A DNA stretch of 37,925 nt from a bacterium (GTDB lineage Bacteria; Desulfobacterota; S145-22): contig JAOZMY010000014.1 in NCBI GenBank assembly GCA_029934085.1, positions 1 through 37,925 on the forward strand, given 5' to 3'. Each line of letters opens with the position of its first letter. Position 1 is the first letter of the stretch. Positions 10,129 to 19,811 of the stretch are shown one piece after another. The notes below the pieces were generated by a model that saw only the letters and a program-made list of their open reading frames with translations, had not been told where the DNA came from and did no database searches. The position numbers were made by a program, and so were the translations under genes.

Positions 10129-10156
10129 TTCACATCCAGAGAGGGTGTGATATAAT
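10129..10156 (+). promoter_or_regulatory. Candidate sigma70 promoter for tRNA-Ser(GGA)
   Basis: TTCACA (10129-10134), 16 nt, TATAAT (10151-10156). Confidence 0.5.
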
Positions 10157-10171
10157 AAATTGTTCTTTGAG

Positions 10172-10265
10172 GGAGAGATGTCCGAGTTGGCCGAAGGAGC
10201 ACGATTGGAAATCGTGTGTACCCCCATAAGGGGTACCGAGGGTTCGAATCCCTCTCTCTCCGCCA
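10172..10265 (+). tRNA. tRNA-Ser (anticodon GGA), CCA encoded
   Basis: Acceptor GGAGAGA/TCTCTCC; anticodon arm CACGA-TTGGAAA-TCGTG; variable arm GTACCCC...GGGGTAC; GGTTCGAATCC; GCCA. Confidence 0.95.
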
Positions 10266-10276
10266 TGAGTGCTTAA

Positions 10277-10406
10277 GGGTGGATGGCCTGGATAGTCGGG
10301 TCCTGCGCAACATAAACCCGCAAACCCCGTCAGGTCCGGAAGGAAGCAGCGGTAGTGGGATCTTATGTGTGCCGCAGGGGTGCCTGACTATCCAGTCGGT
10401 TCACCC
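10277..10406 (+). ncRNA. ffs: Bacterial signal recognition particle RNA (small type)
   Basis: Core GTCAGGTCCGGAAGGAAGCAGC; long-range pairing of GGATAGTC with GACTATCC and GGGTG with CACCC ends; sits just upstream of dnaX. Confidence 0.92.
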
Positions 10407-10423
10407 TTTTAGTGGATAAATCG

Positions 10424-12130
10424 ATGTCTTATCTCGTTCTCGCAAGAAAGTGGCGCCCTCAGACCTTCGAGGAGGTGGTGGGCCAGCAGGTTATTACCAA
10501 GACCCTGAAAAACGCGATCGAACAAAACCGTGTGGCTCACGCCCTCCTGTTTTGTGGCCCGCGAGGGGTGGGAAAGACCTCTGTGGCGCGGATCCTTGCC
10601 AAGGCCATGAATTGCGAGAAGGGACCCACGCCCAATCCGTGCGGGGAATGTCCCGCATGTAGAGAAATCTCCCAGGGAACCAGCCTCGATATTCATGAAA
10701 TCGATGGGGCCTCCAACCGCGGCATTGATGAGATTCGTAAGCTCAAAGAGACAGTCATGTATCTGCCGGCGAGCCTTACCACAAAGATCATCATCATCGA
10801 TGAGGTTCACATGCTGACGAAGGAGGCCTTTAACGCCCTTTTGAAGACCCTGGAGGAGCCGCCAGAGCATGTCATTTTTATTTTGGCCACGACGGAGCCC
10901 CATAAAATTCCCCCCACCATCCTCTCCCGTTGTCAGCGATACGATTTCCGCCGGGTCCCGTTTCACCAGATGGTGGAGCACCTGAAAAAAATCGTTGCGG
11001 AGGAAGGGTTTGAGGCGGACGAGAAGGCCCTGATGCTCGTGGCCCGGGAGGCGACAGGGAGCCTCAGGGACGCGGAAGTGGTCCTCGATCAGTTAATGCT
11101 TATCTCCGAGGACCGAAAGATCACCATCGAAGACGCTCGATCTACCCTGTCCGTGGTGGATACTTCGATCATGATGCGTGTCACGAGTCTGATCATCCAA
11201 AGAGAGCCCGAGGAGCTTTTGAAATTAATTCACGAACTGGTGGACGCTGGGACGGACCTTGCCTTTTTTTATCGTTCATTCCTCCTCTTCCTCCATGATC
11301 TTCTTCTGTTGAAGGCAGCAGGGGATCGTGAGGTTTCCATGGAGCGTGGGAAAGAGGAGATAGATGAGATGCGGAAGATGATCCGCCCCGTTTCCCTTGA
11401 GCAGATCGAACAGTGGATCCAGGTTTTCCATGACAAAGAGCGTTTTGTCCTTCAAAGTGAGTACGCGCGCATCGGGTTAGAGTCGGCTTTGCTCAGGATG
11501 GTTCACTTGAACCAGGTGGTTTCGGTGGATGACTTGATAAGGCGACTGGAATCGCGGGTCGGGTCAAGAGATGCTCAGGGTGGGGCCGCTTCAGGAGGCA
11601 AAAAGAAGGGAGTAGGTAGAGAGGATCATGGTCCGGTAGGACGCACGGCTGAGGGCGAGGGCCTCTCACAAACGACTGCAACGGGAGTTGATGATCAGGA
11701 AGGTGGTGCCGCAGCCGCCCCGGATGAAGGGTCCCATTTCCTTGCCCAGTTCATAGATTTTATAAAGCAGGAAGCCATGCCTCTTTCTGTTCAACTCTCG
11801 GAGGCCCATGGGTTCCGTTGGCAGGGGGAGACAGCCGAAATCTTATTTCCCCCCCGTACATTTTCGCTGAATCTTCTCCAGACGCCGGAGAAGGAGAAGC
11901 AGATCAGGACGCTTCTCGAGACGTTCGCTAAACGTCCGGTGTCCCGGATCCTTTTCAAGGAGGAGGCGACGGAGAATGAAAACGGGAATGGGGGAAACAG
12001 GCTTTCCGTCAATAACCGAGCCCAACAAGGATTAGCGCAACACCCCGCCGTGAAGGATGTGTTGGGAATACTGGGGGGGAGACTTGTCGAAATTAAACCT
12101 ATTCAGAGGAAAGAAAGGGAGGAACAATGA
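10424..12130 (+). CDS. dnaX: DNA polymerase III subunit gamma/tau
   Basis: YLVLARKWRPQTFEEVVGQQ; GPRGVGKTSVARILAKAMNC; zinc-binding CGECPACREI; IIDEVHMLTKEAFNALLKTLEEPP. ATG 10424 preferred over GTG 10412. Confidence 0.95.
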   Translation: MSYLVLARKWRPQTFEEVVGQQVITKTLKNAIEQNRVAHALLFCGPRGVGKTSVARILAKAMNCEKGPTPNPCGECPACREISQGTSLDIHEIDGASNRGIDEIRKLKETVMYLPASLTTKIIIIDEVHMLTKEAFNALLKTLEEPPEHVIFILATTEPHKIPPTILSRCQRYDFRRVPFHQMVEHLKKIVAEEGFEADEKALMLVAREATGSLRDAEVVLDQLMLISEDRKITIEDARSTLSVVDTSIMMRVTSLIIQREPEELLKLIHELVDAGTDLAFFYRSFLLFLHDLLLLKAAGDREVSMERGKEEIDEMRKMIRPVSLEQIEQWIQVFHDKERFVLQSEYARIGLESALLRMVHLNQVVSVDDLIRRLESRVGSRDAQGGAASGGKKKGVGREDHGPVGRTAEGEGLSQTTATGVDDQEGGAAAAPDEGSHFLAQFIDFIKQEAMPLSVQLSEAHGFRWQGETAEILFPPRTFSLNLLQTPEKEKQIRTLLETFAKRPVSRILFKEEATENENGNGGNRLSVNNRAQQGLAQHPAVKDVLGILGGRLVEIKPIQRKEREEQ

Positions 12131-12441
12131 GTCCAAAATTGTCAGATATTATGAAACAGGCCCAGAAGATGCAGGCCAAAATGGCGGAGATTCAGGAGGA
12201 ATTGGCCGATAAGGTGGTGGAATCCACCTCTGGGGGCGGGATGGTCAAGGTGTTGGTGAACGGTCGCCAGGAGGTCCTTTCCATTCAGATCGAGCCCGAT
12301 GTGGTAGATCCGGAAGACGTGGAGATGCTTCAGGATCTGATCGTGGCCGCTGTCAATGATGCCTTGCGAAAGTCACAGGAGATGATGGCGGAGGAGATGA
12401 AGAAGCTGACTGGCGGCATGTCGATTCCCGGACTTTTTTAG
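12127..12441 (+). CDS. ybaB: YbaB/EbfC family nucleoid-associated protein
   Basis: MKQAQKMQAKMAEIQEELADKVVESTSGGGMVKVLVNG; conserved dnaX-ybaB-recR order. Confidence 0.94.
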   Translation: MSPKLSDIMKQAQKMQAKMAEIQEELADKVVESTSGGGMVKVLVNGRQEVLSIQIEPDVVDPEDVEMLQDLIVAAVNDALRKSQEMMAEEMKKLTGGMSIPGLF

Positions 12442-12447
12442 CCAGCG

Positions 12448-13047
12448 ATGGAGCCGTATCCGAAGCCTGTAATCAGGCTGATTGACTTGCTTGGAAAACT
12501 TCCTGGCATAGGGAAAAAGAGTGCGGCGCGCATGGCCTTTTACCTGTTGCACGCCCCTGATTCCTATAGTGACGCCCTGGCCGAGGCGATCCATGCCGTA
12601 AAGAAAGAACTGAAGCTTTGCGCGCGGTGTTTTAACCTGGCGGATGCAGAGCTGTGTGCCATCTGCAGGAACCCAAAACGGGACCCGCACGTGATCTGCG
12701 TGGTAGAGGACACGAAAGACCTCATCGCCATTGAACAGACGGGGGCCTTCCAGGGGCTTTATCATGTTCTCCATGGACAGCTCGATCCGTTACAGGGGGT
12801 AGGGCCGGAGAAACTCAAGATCGAAGAGCTTGTGTTACGGCTTAGAGATGAACCGGTAAAAGAGGTGATACTTGCCACGAATCCTGATGCCAATGGAACG
12901 GCGACGGCCCTTTACCTCCAGAGACGTCTCAAGCCGTTTGATGTCAAGATCACGCGCCTCGCGCAGGGGATTCCCGTGGGGGGAGATATCGAGTATGTAG
13001 ATACCCAGACCCTCGGGGCCTCCCTCAAACAACGCACAGAGTTTTGA
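12448..13047 (+). CDS. recR: Recombination mediator protein RecR
   Basis: LIDLLGKLPGIGKKSAARMAFYLL; Cys cluster CARCFNLADAELCAIC; Toprim VVEDTKDLIAIE; ARGIP-like LAQGIPVGGDIEYVD. Confidence 0.95.
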   Translation: MEPYPKPVIRLIDLLGKLPGIGKKSAARMAFYLLHAPDSYSDALAEAIHAVKKELKLCARCFNLADAELCAICRNPKRDPHVICVVEDTKDLIAIEQTGAFQGLYHVLHGQLDPLQGVGPEKLKIEELVLRLRDEPVKEVILATNPDANGTATALYLQRRLKPFDVKITRLAQGIPVGGDIEYVDTQTLGASLKQRTEF

Positions 13048-13089
13048 TGGCCTTCTAATTTATATTTGTTTTGGAGTTTTGGAAATAGT

Positions 13090-13115
13090 AAGGCCACGGA
13101 TGATTCCGTGGCCTT
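13090..13115. terminator. Hairpin between convergent recR and tRNA-Leu
   Basis: AAGGCCACGGA-tgat-TCCGTGGCCTT, perfect 11-bp stem; only short T-rich flanks. Confidence 0.6.
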
Positions 13116-13132
13116 TGATTATCGAATATAGA

Positions 13133-13220
13133 TGGTGCCGAAGGCGGGACTCGAACCCGCACAGGCGTAGCCCACCACCCCCTCAAGATGGCGTGTCTAC
13201 CAGTTCCACCACTTCGGCAC
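13133..13220 (-). tRNA. tRNA-Leu (anticodon GAG), CCA encoded
   Basis: Reverse complement GTGCCGAAGTGGTGGAACTGGTAGACACGCCATCTTGAGGGGGTGG...GGGTTCGAGTCCCGCCTTCGGCACCA; anticodon loop TTGAGGG. Confidence 0.94.
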
Positions 13221-13234
13221 GATTTGAGCACATT

Positions 13235-13606
13235 TTATTTTGCCTTTTCCCCCGTTCCCGTTTTTGGTTGCGCCTCGGTTTTCGGCTGCTGAGGCGTTGC
13301 CTGCGGCTTGGAACCTGCCTTGGCTGGCGCGGATTTCTTGGCCTTGCTCTTCATGATGGTCGATAAGGTTGCTTTCCTGTGACCACTTGCATAGGCGAGC
13401 AGGAGAGAGGTCAGCATAAAGACAACCGCGGCTCCCACCGTGACCCGGTTGAGAAAAGGGGTTGAGCCGGAGCTGCCAAAGACCGTCTGGCTTGCACCAG
13501 CTCCGAAAGCCGCTCCGATGTCGCTGCCGCGACCGGTCTGCATCAAAATAATCATGATCAGGGCGATCGCCACAATCACGTGCAAAACTGAGATGACTGT
13601 TACCAT
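13235..13606 (-). CDS. secG: Preprotein translocase subunit SecG
   Basis: IIMILMQ-type TM1 then GRGSDIGAAFGAGASQTVFGSSGSTPFLNRVT and TM2. Confidence 0.93.
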   Translation of the reverse strand: MVTVISVLHVIVAIALIMIILMQTGRGSDIGAAFGAGASQTVFGSSGSTPFLNRVTVGAAVVFMLTSLLLAYASGHRKATLSTIMKSKAKKSAPAKAGSKPQATPQQPKTEAQPKTGTGEKAK

Positions 13607-13616
13607 TGATACTTCC

Positions 13617-14381
13617 TTACAAGCCCCGTTTGACGATCTGCCCGAAGGAGTCTGCTTTCAGGCTCGCCCCGCCAACCAAACCCCCATCGATGTTTTCCAT
13701 CGTCATCAGGCCTTCGATGTTTTCTGGTTTGACGCTTCCTCCGTACAAAATACGGATTTCTTCCGCCGCTTCCTTTTCCACTTGTTCCCTCAGCCATTTG
13801 CGGATGAAGGCATGAACCTCTTCCGCCTGTTCCGGGGAGGCGGTTTTTCCCGTTCCAATGGCCCAGATTGGTTCGTAGGCAAGAATCATAGACCGAACTT
13901 GTTTAGTTGTCAAGCCGTTCAGGCCCTCCTTGAGTTCTTCCTCGATGATTGTAAAGGTTTGGTTGGCTTCCCTCTGTTCCAAAGATTCTCCGACACATAG
14001 GATAGGGGTAAGGCCGTGTGAAAAGGCTGCATGGAGTTTCTTGTTAACGGTCTCGTTTGTCTCGCCGAAGTATTGCCGCCTTTCCGAGTGTCCGATGATC
14101 ACGTGGCTACATCCGACCTCCTTCAACATGACGGGAGAAATTTCACCCGTGAAGGCTCCTTTTTCCTCCCAGTGCATATTTTGACCAGCCAGGAGGATGG
14201 GGGTTCCATTGAGAAGTTCCGAGACGGCCATGAGGGCCGTGTAGGGTGGGGCCACGAGGATGTCCACGTTTCCCGGATCCACGTCTTTGGTTTGTTGAAG
14301 GATGCCCGAGACGAGATCCCGCGCCTCTTTTGTAGTCATGTGCATTTTCCAGTTGCCCGCAATCATGGGTTTGCGTTTCAT
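13617..14381 (-). CDS. tpiA: Triosephosphate isomerase
   Basis: KPMIAGNWKMHMT; VIIGHSERRQYFGETN; AYEPIWAIGTGKTA; ILYGGSVKPEN. Confidence 0.96.
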   Translation of the reverse strand: MKRKPMIAGNWKMHMTTKEARDLVSGILQQTKDVDPGNVDILVAPPYTALMAVSELLNGTPILLAGQNMHWEEKGAFTGEISPVMLKEVGCSHVIIGHSERRQYFGETNETVNKKLHAAFSHGLTPILCVGESLEQREANQTFTIIEEELKEGLNGLTTKQVRSMILAYEPIWAIGTGKTASPEQAEEVHAFIRKWLREQVEKEAAEEIRILYGGSVKPENIEGLMTMENIDGGLVGGASLKADSFGQIVKRGL

Positions 14382-14401
14382 CGTTTTGTCTCCTTGGAGT
14401 A

Positions 14402-15592
14402 TTATTGGGACTTGAGGGCCTCGATTCCTGGAAGGGATTTCCCTTCGAGAAATTCCAACGAGGCACCACCGCCACTGGAGATATGGGTGATCAGCTCTGC
14501 CACCCCTGATTCATGGATGGCTCTTATGGAGTCGCCGCCGCCCACGTAGCTTTCCCCCGGGGAAGCCGCTACGGCCTTGGCTATCTCGAAGGTTCCCTTG
14601 GCGAAAGGGGAAATTTCAAAGACACCCATGGGGCCGTTCCAGAATATCATGGTGGCATCCCTGAGGTGTTCCGCATAGGCCTGGATCGTTTTCGGACCAA
14701 TATCCACTCCCATGAGGGAAGGGGGAATGGTCGAGTCTTCCGTTGTTTGATAGGATGCTGTCTCGCTGATTTCGTCGGCCGCCACGTGATCGATGGGAAG
14801 TAGAAAGGTTGTTTTCGTTTCCTCAGCTTTTTTCAGGATGGCCTTGGCGTCTTCCATTGAACCTTCTTCCACGAGGGAATTACCCACGTCGATACCCTGG
14901 GCCTTCAAGAAGGTGTAGGCCATGGCTCCACCGATGAGAACGGTTTGGGCCTTCTCCATGAGGGAGAGAAGGATGCCCAACTTGTCTGAGACCTTGGCCC
15001 CACCCAGGATGAGGACAAATTTTTCAGTGTTAGCTTCCAGGACCCTGGAAAGTGCCTCCACCTCTTTTTTGAGTAGGAAACCGCCTCCTTTGAGGTCCAT
15101 GAATCCCGGGACCCCTACCACGGAGGCATGGGCCCGGTGGACTGCCCCAAAGGCATCGTCCACATAAACCTCACCAAGCCTGGCCAAGGACCTGGCAAAC
15201 TCGGGATCGTTCTCAGTCTCTTCCTTGTGGAAACGGAGATTTTCCAAGAGGAGAATCTCCCCCTCGCCGAGTGCGCTCGCCATTTTTTCCACTTCCGGAC
15301 CGACGCAGTCCGGGGCCAAGGCGACGGATTGCCCGATAACTTCTGAGAGCCTTTCCGCCACGGGACGAAGACTCAGTTCTGGCTTGACCGTGCCCTTGGG
15401 CCTTCCCAAATGGGACATCAGAATGACACGGCTGCCTCGCTCCAGGGCGTGGCGGATCGAGGGCAGACTCATCCTAATACGGCTGTCGTCGGCAACGCTC
15501 CCCTCTGTGAGGGGAACGTTGAAGTCGACGCGAAGCAAGAGCCGCTTCCCGTCGATGGGAAGCTGATCAATCGTTTTAAAGGAGACGGTCAT
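14402..15592 (-). CDS. pgk: Phosphoglycerate kinase
   Basis: RLLLRVDFNVPL; VILMSHLGRPKG; VLILGGAKVSDKLG; WNGPMGVFE; GGGDSIRAI. ATG 15592 preferred over GTG 15595. Confidence 0.96.
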   Translation of the reverse strand: MTVSFKTIDQLPIDGKRLLLRVDFNVPLTEGSVADDSRIRMSLPSIRHALERGSRVILMSHLGRPKGTVKPELSLRPVAERLSEVIGQSVALAPDCVGPEVEKMASALGEGEILLLENLRFHKEETENDPEFARSLARLGEVYVDDAFGAVHRAHASVVGVPGFMDLKGGGFLLKKEVEALSRVLEANTEKFVLILGGAKVSDKLGILLSLMEKAQTVLIGGAMAYTFLKAQGIDVGNSLVEEGSMEDAKAILKKAEETKTTFLLPIDHVAADEISETASYQTTEDSTIPPSLMGVDIGPKTIQAYAEHLRDATMIFWNGPMGVFEISPFAKGTFEIAKAVAASPGESYVGGGDSIRAIHESGVAELITHISSGGGASLEFLEGKSLPGIEALKSQ

Positions 15593-16596
15593 CACATCCC
15601 TTTGGCCACGAAGCTGAAGAGTTCACTCATCCGGTTGGAGAATCCCCACTCGTTGTCGTACCAGGAGAGAATCTTGACCATCCGTCCGCCGATAACCTTC
15701 AGGGAGGGAACGTCCAGGGTAGAGGAGTTGGGGTTCCCGTTGAAATCGATGGAGACCAGCGGTTCTTCGCTGATTCCGAGGATTCCCTTCATGCTACCTT
15801 CCGCGTAGGATTTGAAGGTGTCGAGAAGCTCTTCCACCGTAGTTTCTTTTGCCAGCCAGGCGACCAGATCCACCACCGAAACGTTGGGGGTCGGGACCCG
15901 AATGGCCATCCCGTCTAACTTTCCTTCCGTCTCCGGAATCACGAGAGACAGGGCCTTGGCCGCACCGGTTGTTGTGGGGATCATAGAGACGGCCGCAGCC
16001 CTTGCCCGGCGAAGATCTTTGTGGGGCAGATCGAGAATACGTTGGTCGTTCGTGTAGGCGTGCGTGGTCGTCATCAGTCCGTATTCAAGGCCGAATTTGT
16101 CTACCAAGATCTTAACGACCGGCGCAAGACAGTTGGTCGTACAGGATCCCATGGAGATAACATGATGCTTGGCGGGATCGTATTTTTCCGGGTTGACACC
16201 CAGAACAACGGTGACGTCGGCGTTCTTGGAGGGCGCAGAGATGATGACCTTTTTGGCACCCGCCGCGAGATGGCCCGCCGCTTTGTCTCGGTCGGTGAAC
16301 AGCCCGGTGCTTTCCAGGACGATATCGACTCCCAGATCCTTCCAGGGGAGTTTGCTCATGTCCCGCTCCGAGAGGACGCGGATCTTCTTGCCATTGACGA
16401 TAAGATAGTCGCCTTCGACCGATACGTCAGCGTCGATTTTTCCGTGAACCGAATCGTATTTCAAAAGGTGCGCCAGGGTCTTGCTGTCGGTCAGGTCATT
16501 GACCGCCACAAAATCCAGGTTGTCTTTATTTAGAGAGGCACGAAATACATTCCTTCCAATACGTCCGAAACCATTGATCGCGATTTTTAACGCCAT
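15592..16596 (-). CDS. gap: Type I glyceraldehyde-3-phosphate dehydrogenase
   Basis: [20 protein letters not shown] (internal ATG); [25 protein letters not shown]. Confidence 0.96.
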   Translation of the reverse strand: MALKIAINGFGRIGRNVFRASLNKDNLDFVAVNDLTDSKTLAHLLKYDSVHGKIDADVSVEGDYLIVNGKKIRVLSERDMSKLPWKDLGVDIVLESTGLFTDRDKAAGHLAAGAKKVIISAPSKNADVTVVLGVNPEKYDPAKHHVISMGSCTTNCLAPVVKILVDKFGLEYGLMTTTHAYTNDQRILDLPHKDLRRARAAAVSMIPTTTGAAKALSLVIPETEGKLDGMAIRVPTPNVSVVDLVAWLAKETTVEELLDTFKSYAEGSMKGILGISEEPLVSIDFNGNPNSSTLDVPSLKVIGGRMVKILSWYDNEWGFSNRMSELFSFVAKGM

Positions 16597-16663
16597 AATT
16601 TCCTCCACTTCTTGAGTTTTGGGGCATTTATAGCGTATTGGCGCGCTTTTTTCAAGGTGACGC

Positions 16664-16691
16664 AGCCCGCTCTTCCGAGGAGGAGCGAGCT
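16664..16691 (-). terminator. Hairpin downstream of the 16717-17601 CDS
   Basis: On minus RNA AGCTCGCTC...GAGCGGGCT stem (one wobble); no adjacent U-tract. Confidence 0.35.
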
Positions 16692-16716
16692 GCATACGGA
16701 TTTTCTTGGTTTCCGG

Positions 16717-17601
16717 TCAGACCTTTTTTAAGCATGTTTCCCGGATGATCCGCGTGACGGTTTCCGGAAAATCGGCATTTTCCTTGCGCGTCTTCATATC
16801 GACACTGTAGAACAGGGGCCGGAACATGTAGGTTGGGAGGAACATATTGATGAAAACACCCCCGTTTTCGGAGCGCACAGATCCCAGACATGGGAGGGAG
16901 AGGTTATAGGCGCGGTTCATCCGCATCGCCTGGCCCGCATATTGGGGCGTGCAGAACTCGATGAAGATGAGGTTTTCGACCCCCGGGGTGAAGCTGTAAT
17001 CACGCACGTCGATGATCTTCCATCCTTCCAGTTCATCAAAGCTGGTCGTAACCTTTTTTGCAAATTCTTCTACGGCCTTGTGGGGATCCCCTGTGATTTT
17101 TGCCTTGAAAATGTCTTTCGTTTTACGGAGGCGCTTCAGGAAGTTCATCCGTTTGTCGTCCATGTCGAATCCTTCAGATCGGTGGACCAGCGTCATTTCC
17201 CCGATTTTCCCGGAGACACTTGAGAAAAAGTCGATGACCTTGGTCTTGAAGTCCTGAAAGATTTGGTCTACCTTATATCGTTGTTCCCCATCGACCTCTT
17301 CTCCGATGAGTTCGAGAAAGGTTTCGGGGTTCCGGGTATTGATGCAGATCGTGCTGCCCTCGAGATAAACCCCTACCTTGAGAAGGGGAAGGGCATAGAC
17401 ATTTTCCCACCTTTTTTCCAGAACGATGCCGGAGAGAGTATCGTTGTGGAATTCGAAACTGAAGGCCTCGGGGGACCACCGGTGAATGCCTCCAAGGGAG
17501 TATCCTTGGATCTTACCCATATTTTCCTTCAGGAAATCAATGATATGGGGAAATTCATCTTTAGGATTATTGACTTCACCGATTCTAAGAAAGGGCTTCA
17601 T
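16717..17601 (-). CDS. Hypothetical protein, 294 aa, no family recognised
   Basis: Long ORF with protein-like composition, SD-like aggagga upstream, no better overlapping frame. Confidence 0.75.
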   Translation of the reverse strand: MKPFLRIGEVNNPKDEFPHIIDFLKENMGKIQGYSLGGIHRWSPEAFSFEFHNDTLSGIVLEKRWENVYALPLLKVGVYLEGSTICINTRNPETFLELIGEEVDGEQRYKVDQIFQDFKTKVIDFFSSVSGKIGEMTLVHRSEGFDMDDKRMNFLKRLRKTKDIFKAKITGDPHKAVEEFAKKVTTSFDELEGWKIIDVRDYSFTPGVENLIFIEFCTPQYAGQAMRMNRAYNLSLPCLGSVRSENGGVFINMFLPTYMFRPLFYSVDMKTRKENADFPETVTRIIRETCLKKV

Positions 17602-17828
17602 ACTATCTCCTCCTTACAACGAGTTTTTTACTTCTTGATCACGACAAAATTTTGGGACAATGTATTTTTCAGTGATGTGGCATGAGTTGTCAAGGAAAAA
17701 TGAAAATCGTTTGATCCGAGTTTCCGTATCTTTAGGGGGGAGAGGCTTTAACTGACTGTGACATTGATGTATGGTAGGAACCGTTGCTGAAAAATTATTC
17801 TACGGGAAGGGGTTGGTAAGAGAAAAGT

Positions 17829-19256
17829 ATGGAGTTTACTCCCTGGATCTTTGCTCATCTTTTTGAAGTTGTCGGTTTTCTCTTGGCGATTGTCTTGATT
17901 CCCAGAATCCTGCTGGAGCGTCGGCATCCGGGCGCAACCGTGGCCTGGATCTTAGCCGTTGGCTTGGTGCCTTATGTGGGGGTTCCCCTCTATTTTCTAA
18001 TAGGTGGTAGGAGGATTGAGGAAGTGGCTCACAAGAAGGGTTGGCGCATTGTTGAAAAGGAGATTGAGGCCGACGCGCCAATTTTTAACGGGCTACCAGA
18101 GGGGAACAGAAAGATCGCCCATATCCTGGTACGCTCCGGTATGCTGCCACCGAGCCGGAACAACAGGATAGAGATCATCGATGATGGCGTGAGGGCCTAT
18201 GAGGTTCTCTGCGATCTGATTCGGAGAGCTGAAAAATCGATAGAGATTGCTACATTCATTCTCGGCCGGGATGAAGTGGGTGCTTCGCTGCTTTGGCTTC
18301 TCGTTGAAAAGGCGGAAAAAGGTTTGGAGGTAAGGCTTCTCCTGGATGCCTTGGGGTGCCTACGCACCCGTGGAAAGTTTGTCGATCCTCTCCGAAAGGC
18401 GGGAGGGCAGGTTGGAATCTTTCTTCCGCTCTTGTCGTTGAGACGGCGTTCTTCCGCCAATCTGAGAAATCATCGAAAAATGGCTATCGCCGATGGGGAA
18501 AAGGCCTTTGTCGGGGGGATGAATCTGGCGAGGGAATACATGGGGCCCAAGCCTTACAAAGATCGTTGGAAGGATGCGAGTATGTTGGTAACCGGAGGCG
18601 CGGTTGGTCACGTGCGGGACTTCTTCTGGAATGACTGGGCGTTTGCGACCTCAGAGGTGGTGGGACCGCAAGATTTTTGTCCGGTGAGCTTTTTTCAGGG
18701 AGGAGGAGATCAGACGGTGCAGGTGGTGGGAGATGGGCCAGACGCCGCTGAACGGCCATTGTATGCTGGGGTTTTGGCGGCCCTGAATCGTGCTGAGAGG
18801 AGCATATGGGTCGTGACCCCGTATTTCGTTCCGGACGATGCCCTCTCCGCCTCATTGGTGCTCGCTGCACGTATGGGATGTCATGTTCACGTTGTCATCC
18901 CGGAGAAATCGAATCATCCCCTGGTTGATCTGGCAGGACGTTCCTACATCTCTGATCTACTCCGTTCCGGTGTTCATTTCTATTTCTACCAGCCTGGGAT
19001 GCTGCACGCGAAACTTTTTGTGATTGATCGTAAGATTGCCGTCGTGGGCTCGGCAAATATGGATATCAGGAGCTTTCAGCTCAATTTCGAGATTGCCAGT
19101 TTCCTCTATGATGAGAAAAGCGTGGAGGCTGTGCTACGGGTCGTGCAGCGTATTATGGAAGAAACTCGGGAAGTCCAACTGGATGAGCTGGAAAGAAAGG
19201 GCAGGTTAAGGACGTTTTCGGAAGATATATGCAGGGTTTTTTCGCCCCTTTTATGA
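17829..19256 (+). CDS. cls: Cardiolipin synthase (phospholipase D superfamily)
   Basis: N-terminal TM helices; two HKD motifs: NHRKMAIADGEKAFVGGMNLA and LHAKLFVIDRKIAVVGSANMDIRS. Confidence 0.93.
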   Translation: MEFTPWIFAHLFEVVGFLLAIVLIPRILLERRHPGATVAWILAVGLVPYVGVPLYFLIGGRRIEEVAHKKGWRIVEKEIEADAPIFNGLPEGNRKIAHILVRSGMLPPSRNNRIEIIDDGVRAYEVLCDLIRRAEKSIEIATFILGRDEVGASLLWLLVEKAEKGLEVRLLLDALGCLRTRGKFVDPLRKAGGQVGIFLPLLSLRRRSSANLRNHRKMAIADGEKAFVGGMNLAREYMGPKPYKDRWKDASMLVTGGAVGHVRDFFWNDWAFATSEVVGPQDFCPVSFFQGGGDQTVQVVGDGPDAAERPLYAGVLAALNRAERSIWVVTPYFVPDDALSASLVLAARMGCHVHVVIPEKSNHPLVDLAGRSYISDLLRSGVHFYFYQPGMLHAKLFVIDRKIAVVGSANMDIRSFQLNFEIASFLYDEKSVEAVLRVVQRIMEETREVQLDELERKGRLRTFSEDICRVFSPLL

Positions 19257-19307
19257 TTGGATCGAAATGTGGTAAGAGAATGCGACTATAAGAAGAGAGG
19301 ATAGTAG

Positions 19308-19811
19308 ATGAAATTTCAGCCGGTTCGCTCGGAAAAGGTATGGGGGAAAACATTTAGGGAGAAGGTAGTCGTTCTATTGGCCACGGGATTTTATACGGGG
19401 TATGCCCCGGTGGTTCCCGGCACTTTTGGAACCCTGGTGGGAATTCCCATCGCCTTTTTCCTCTCATTTCTTGGTCTGACAAGCGCCACGGTGATCTTGA
19501 TCGTCATGACCCTTCTCTCCTGTTGGATCGCCAATGAGGCGGAAAAGATCTATGGGATGAAGGACCCGAACGATATCGTCATCGATGAGGTGATGGGATA
19601 CTTGGTAACGGTCTGGGCATTGCCGTTTACCTGGTTTACCGTGATAGGAGGTTTCTTCCTTTTCAGGATCCTGGATATCCTGAAACCGTTTCCCATTCGA
19701 AAAGTGGAAGATTGGATCCCCGGGGGAACTGGCGTGGTGATGGATGATGTTCTCGCGGGGGTCTATGGGTGTATCATTCTCCATGGGATTTTGAGGATGT
19801 GGCATGGTTGA
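19308..19811 (+). CDS. pgpA: Phosphatidylglycerophosphatase A
   Basis: GYAPVVPGTFGTLVGIP; DPNDIVIDEVMGYLVT; FRILDILKPFPI; GGTGVVMDDVLAGVY. Confidence 0.93.
   Translation: MKFQPVRSEKVWGKTFREKVVVLLATGFYTGYAPVVPGTFGTLVGIPIAFFLSFLGLTSATVILIVMTLLSCWIANEAEKIYGMKDPNDIVIDEVMGYLVTVWALPFTWFTVIGGFFLFRILDILKPFPIRKVEDWIPGGTGVVMDDVLAGVYGCIILHGILRMWHG

Noticed and set aside
13079-13366. Plus-strand ORF 'RRRDSNPHRRSPPPPQDG'
   Set aside because: Antisense to tRNA-Leu and secG; spurious.
17640-17665. CAAAATTTTG palindrome upstream of the 294-aa gene as an operator
   Set aside because: Short AT-rich palindrome expected by chance; no second copy or known motif match.
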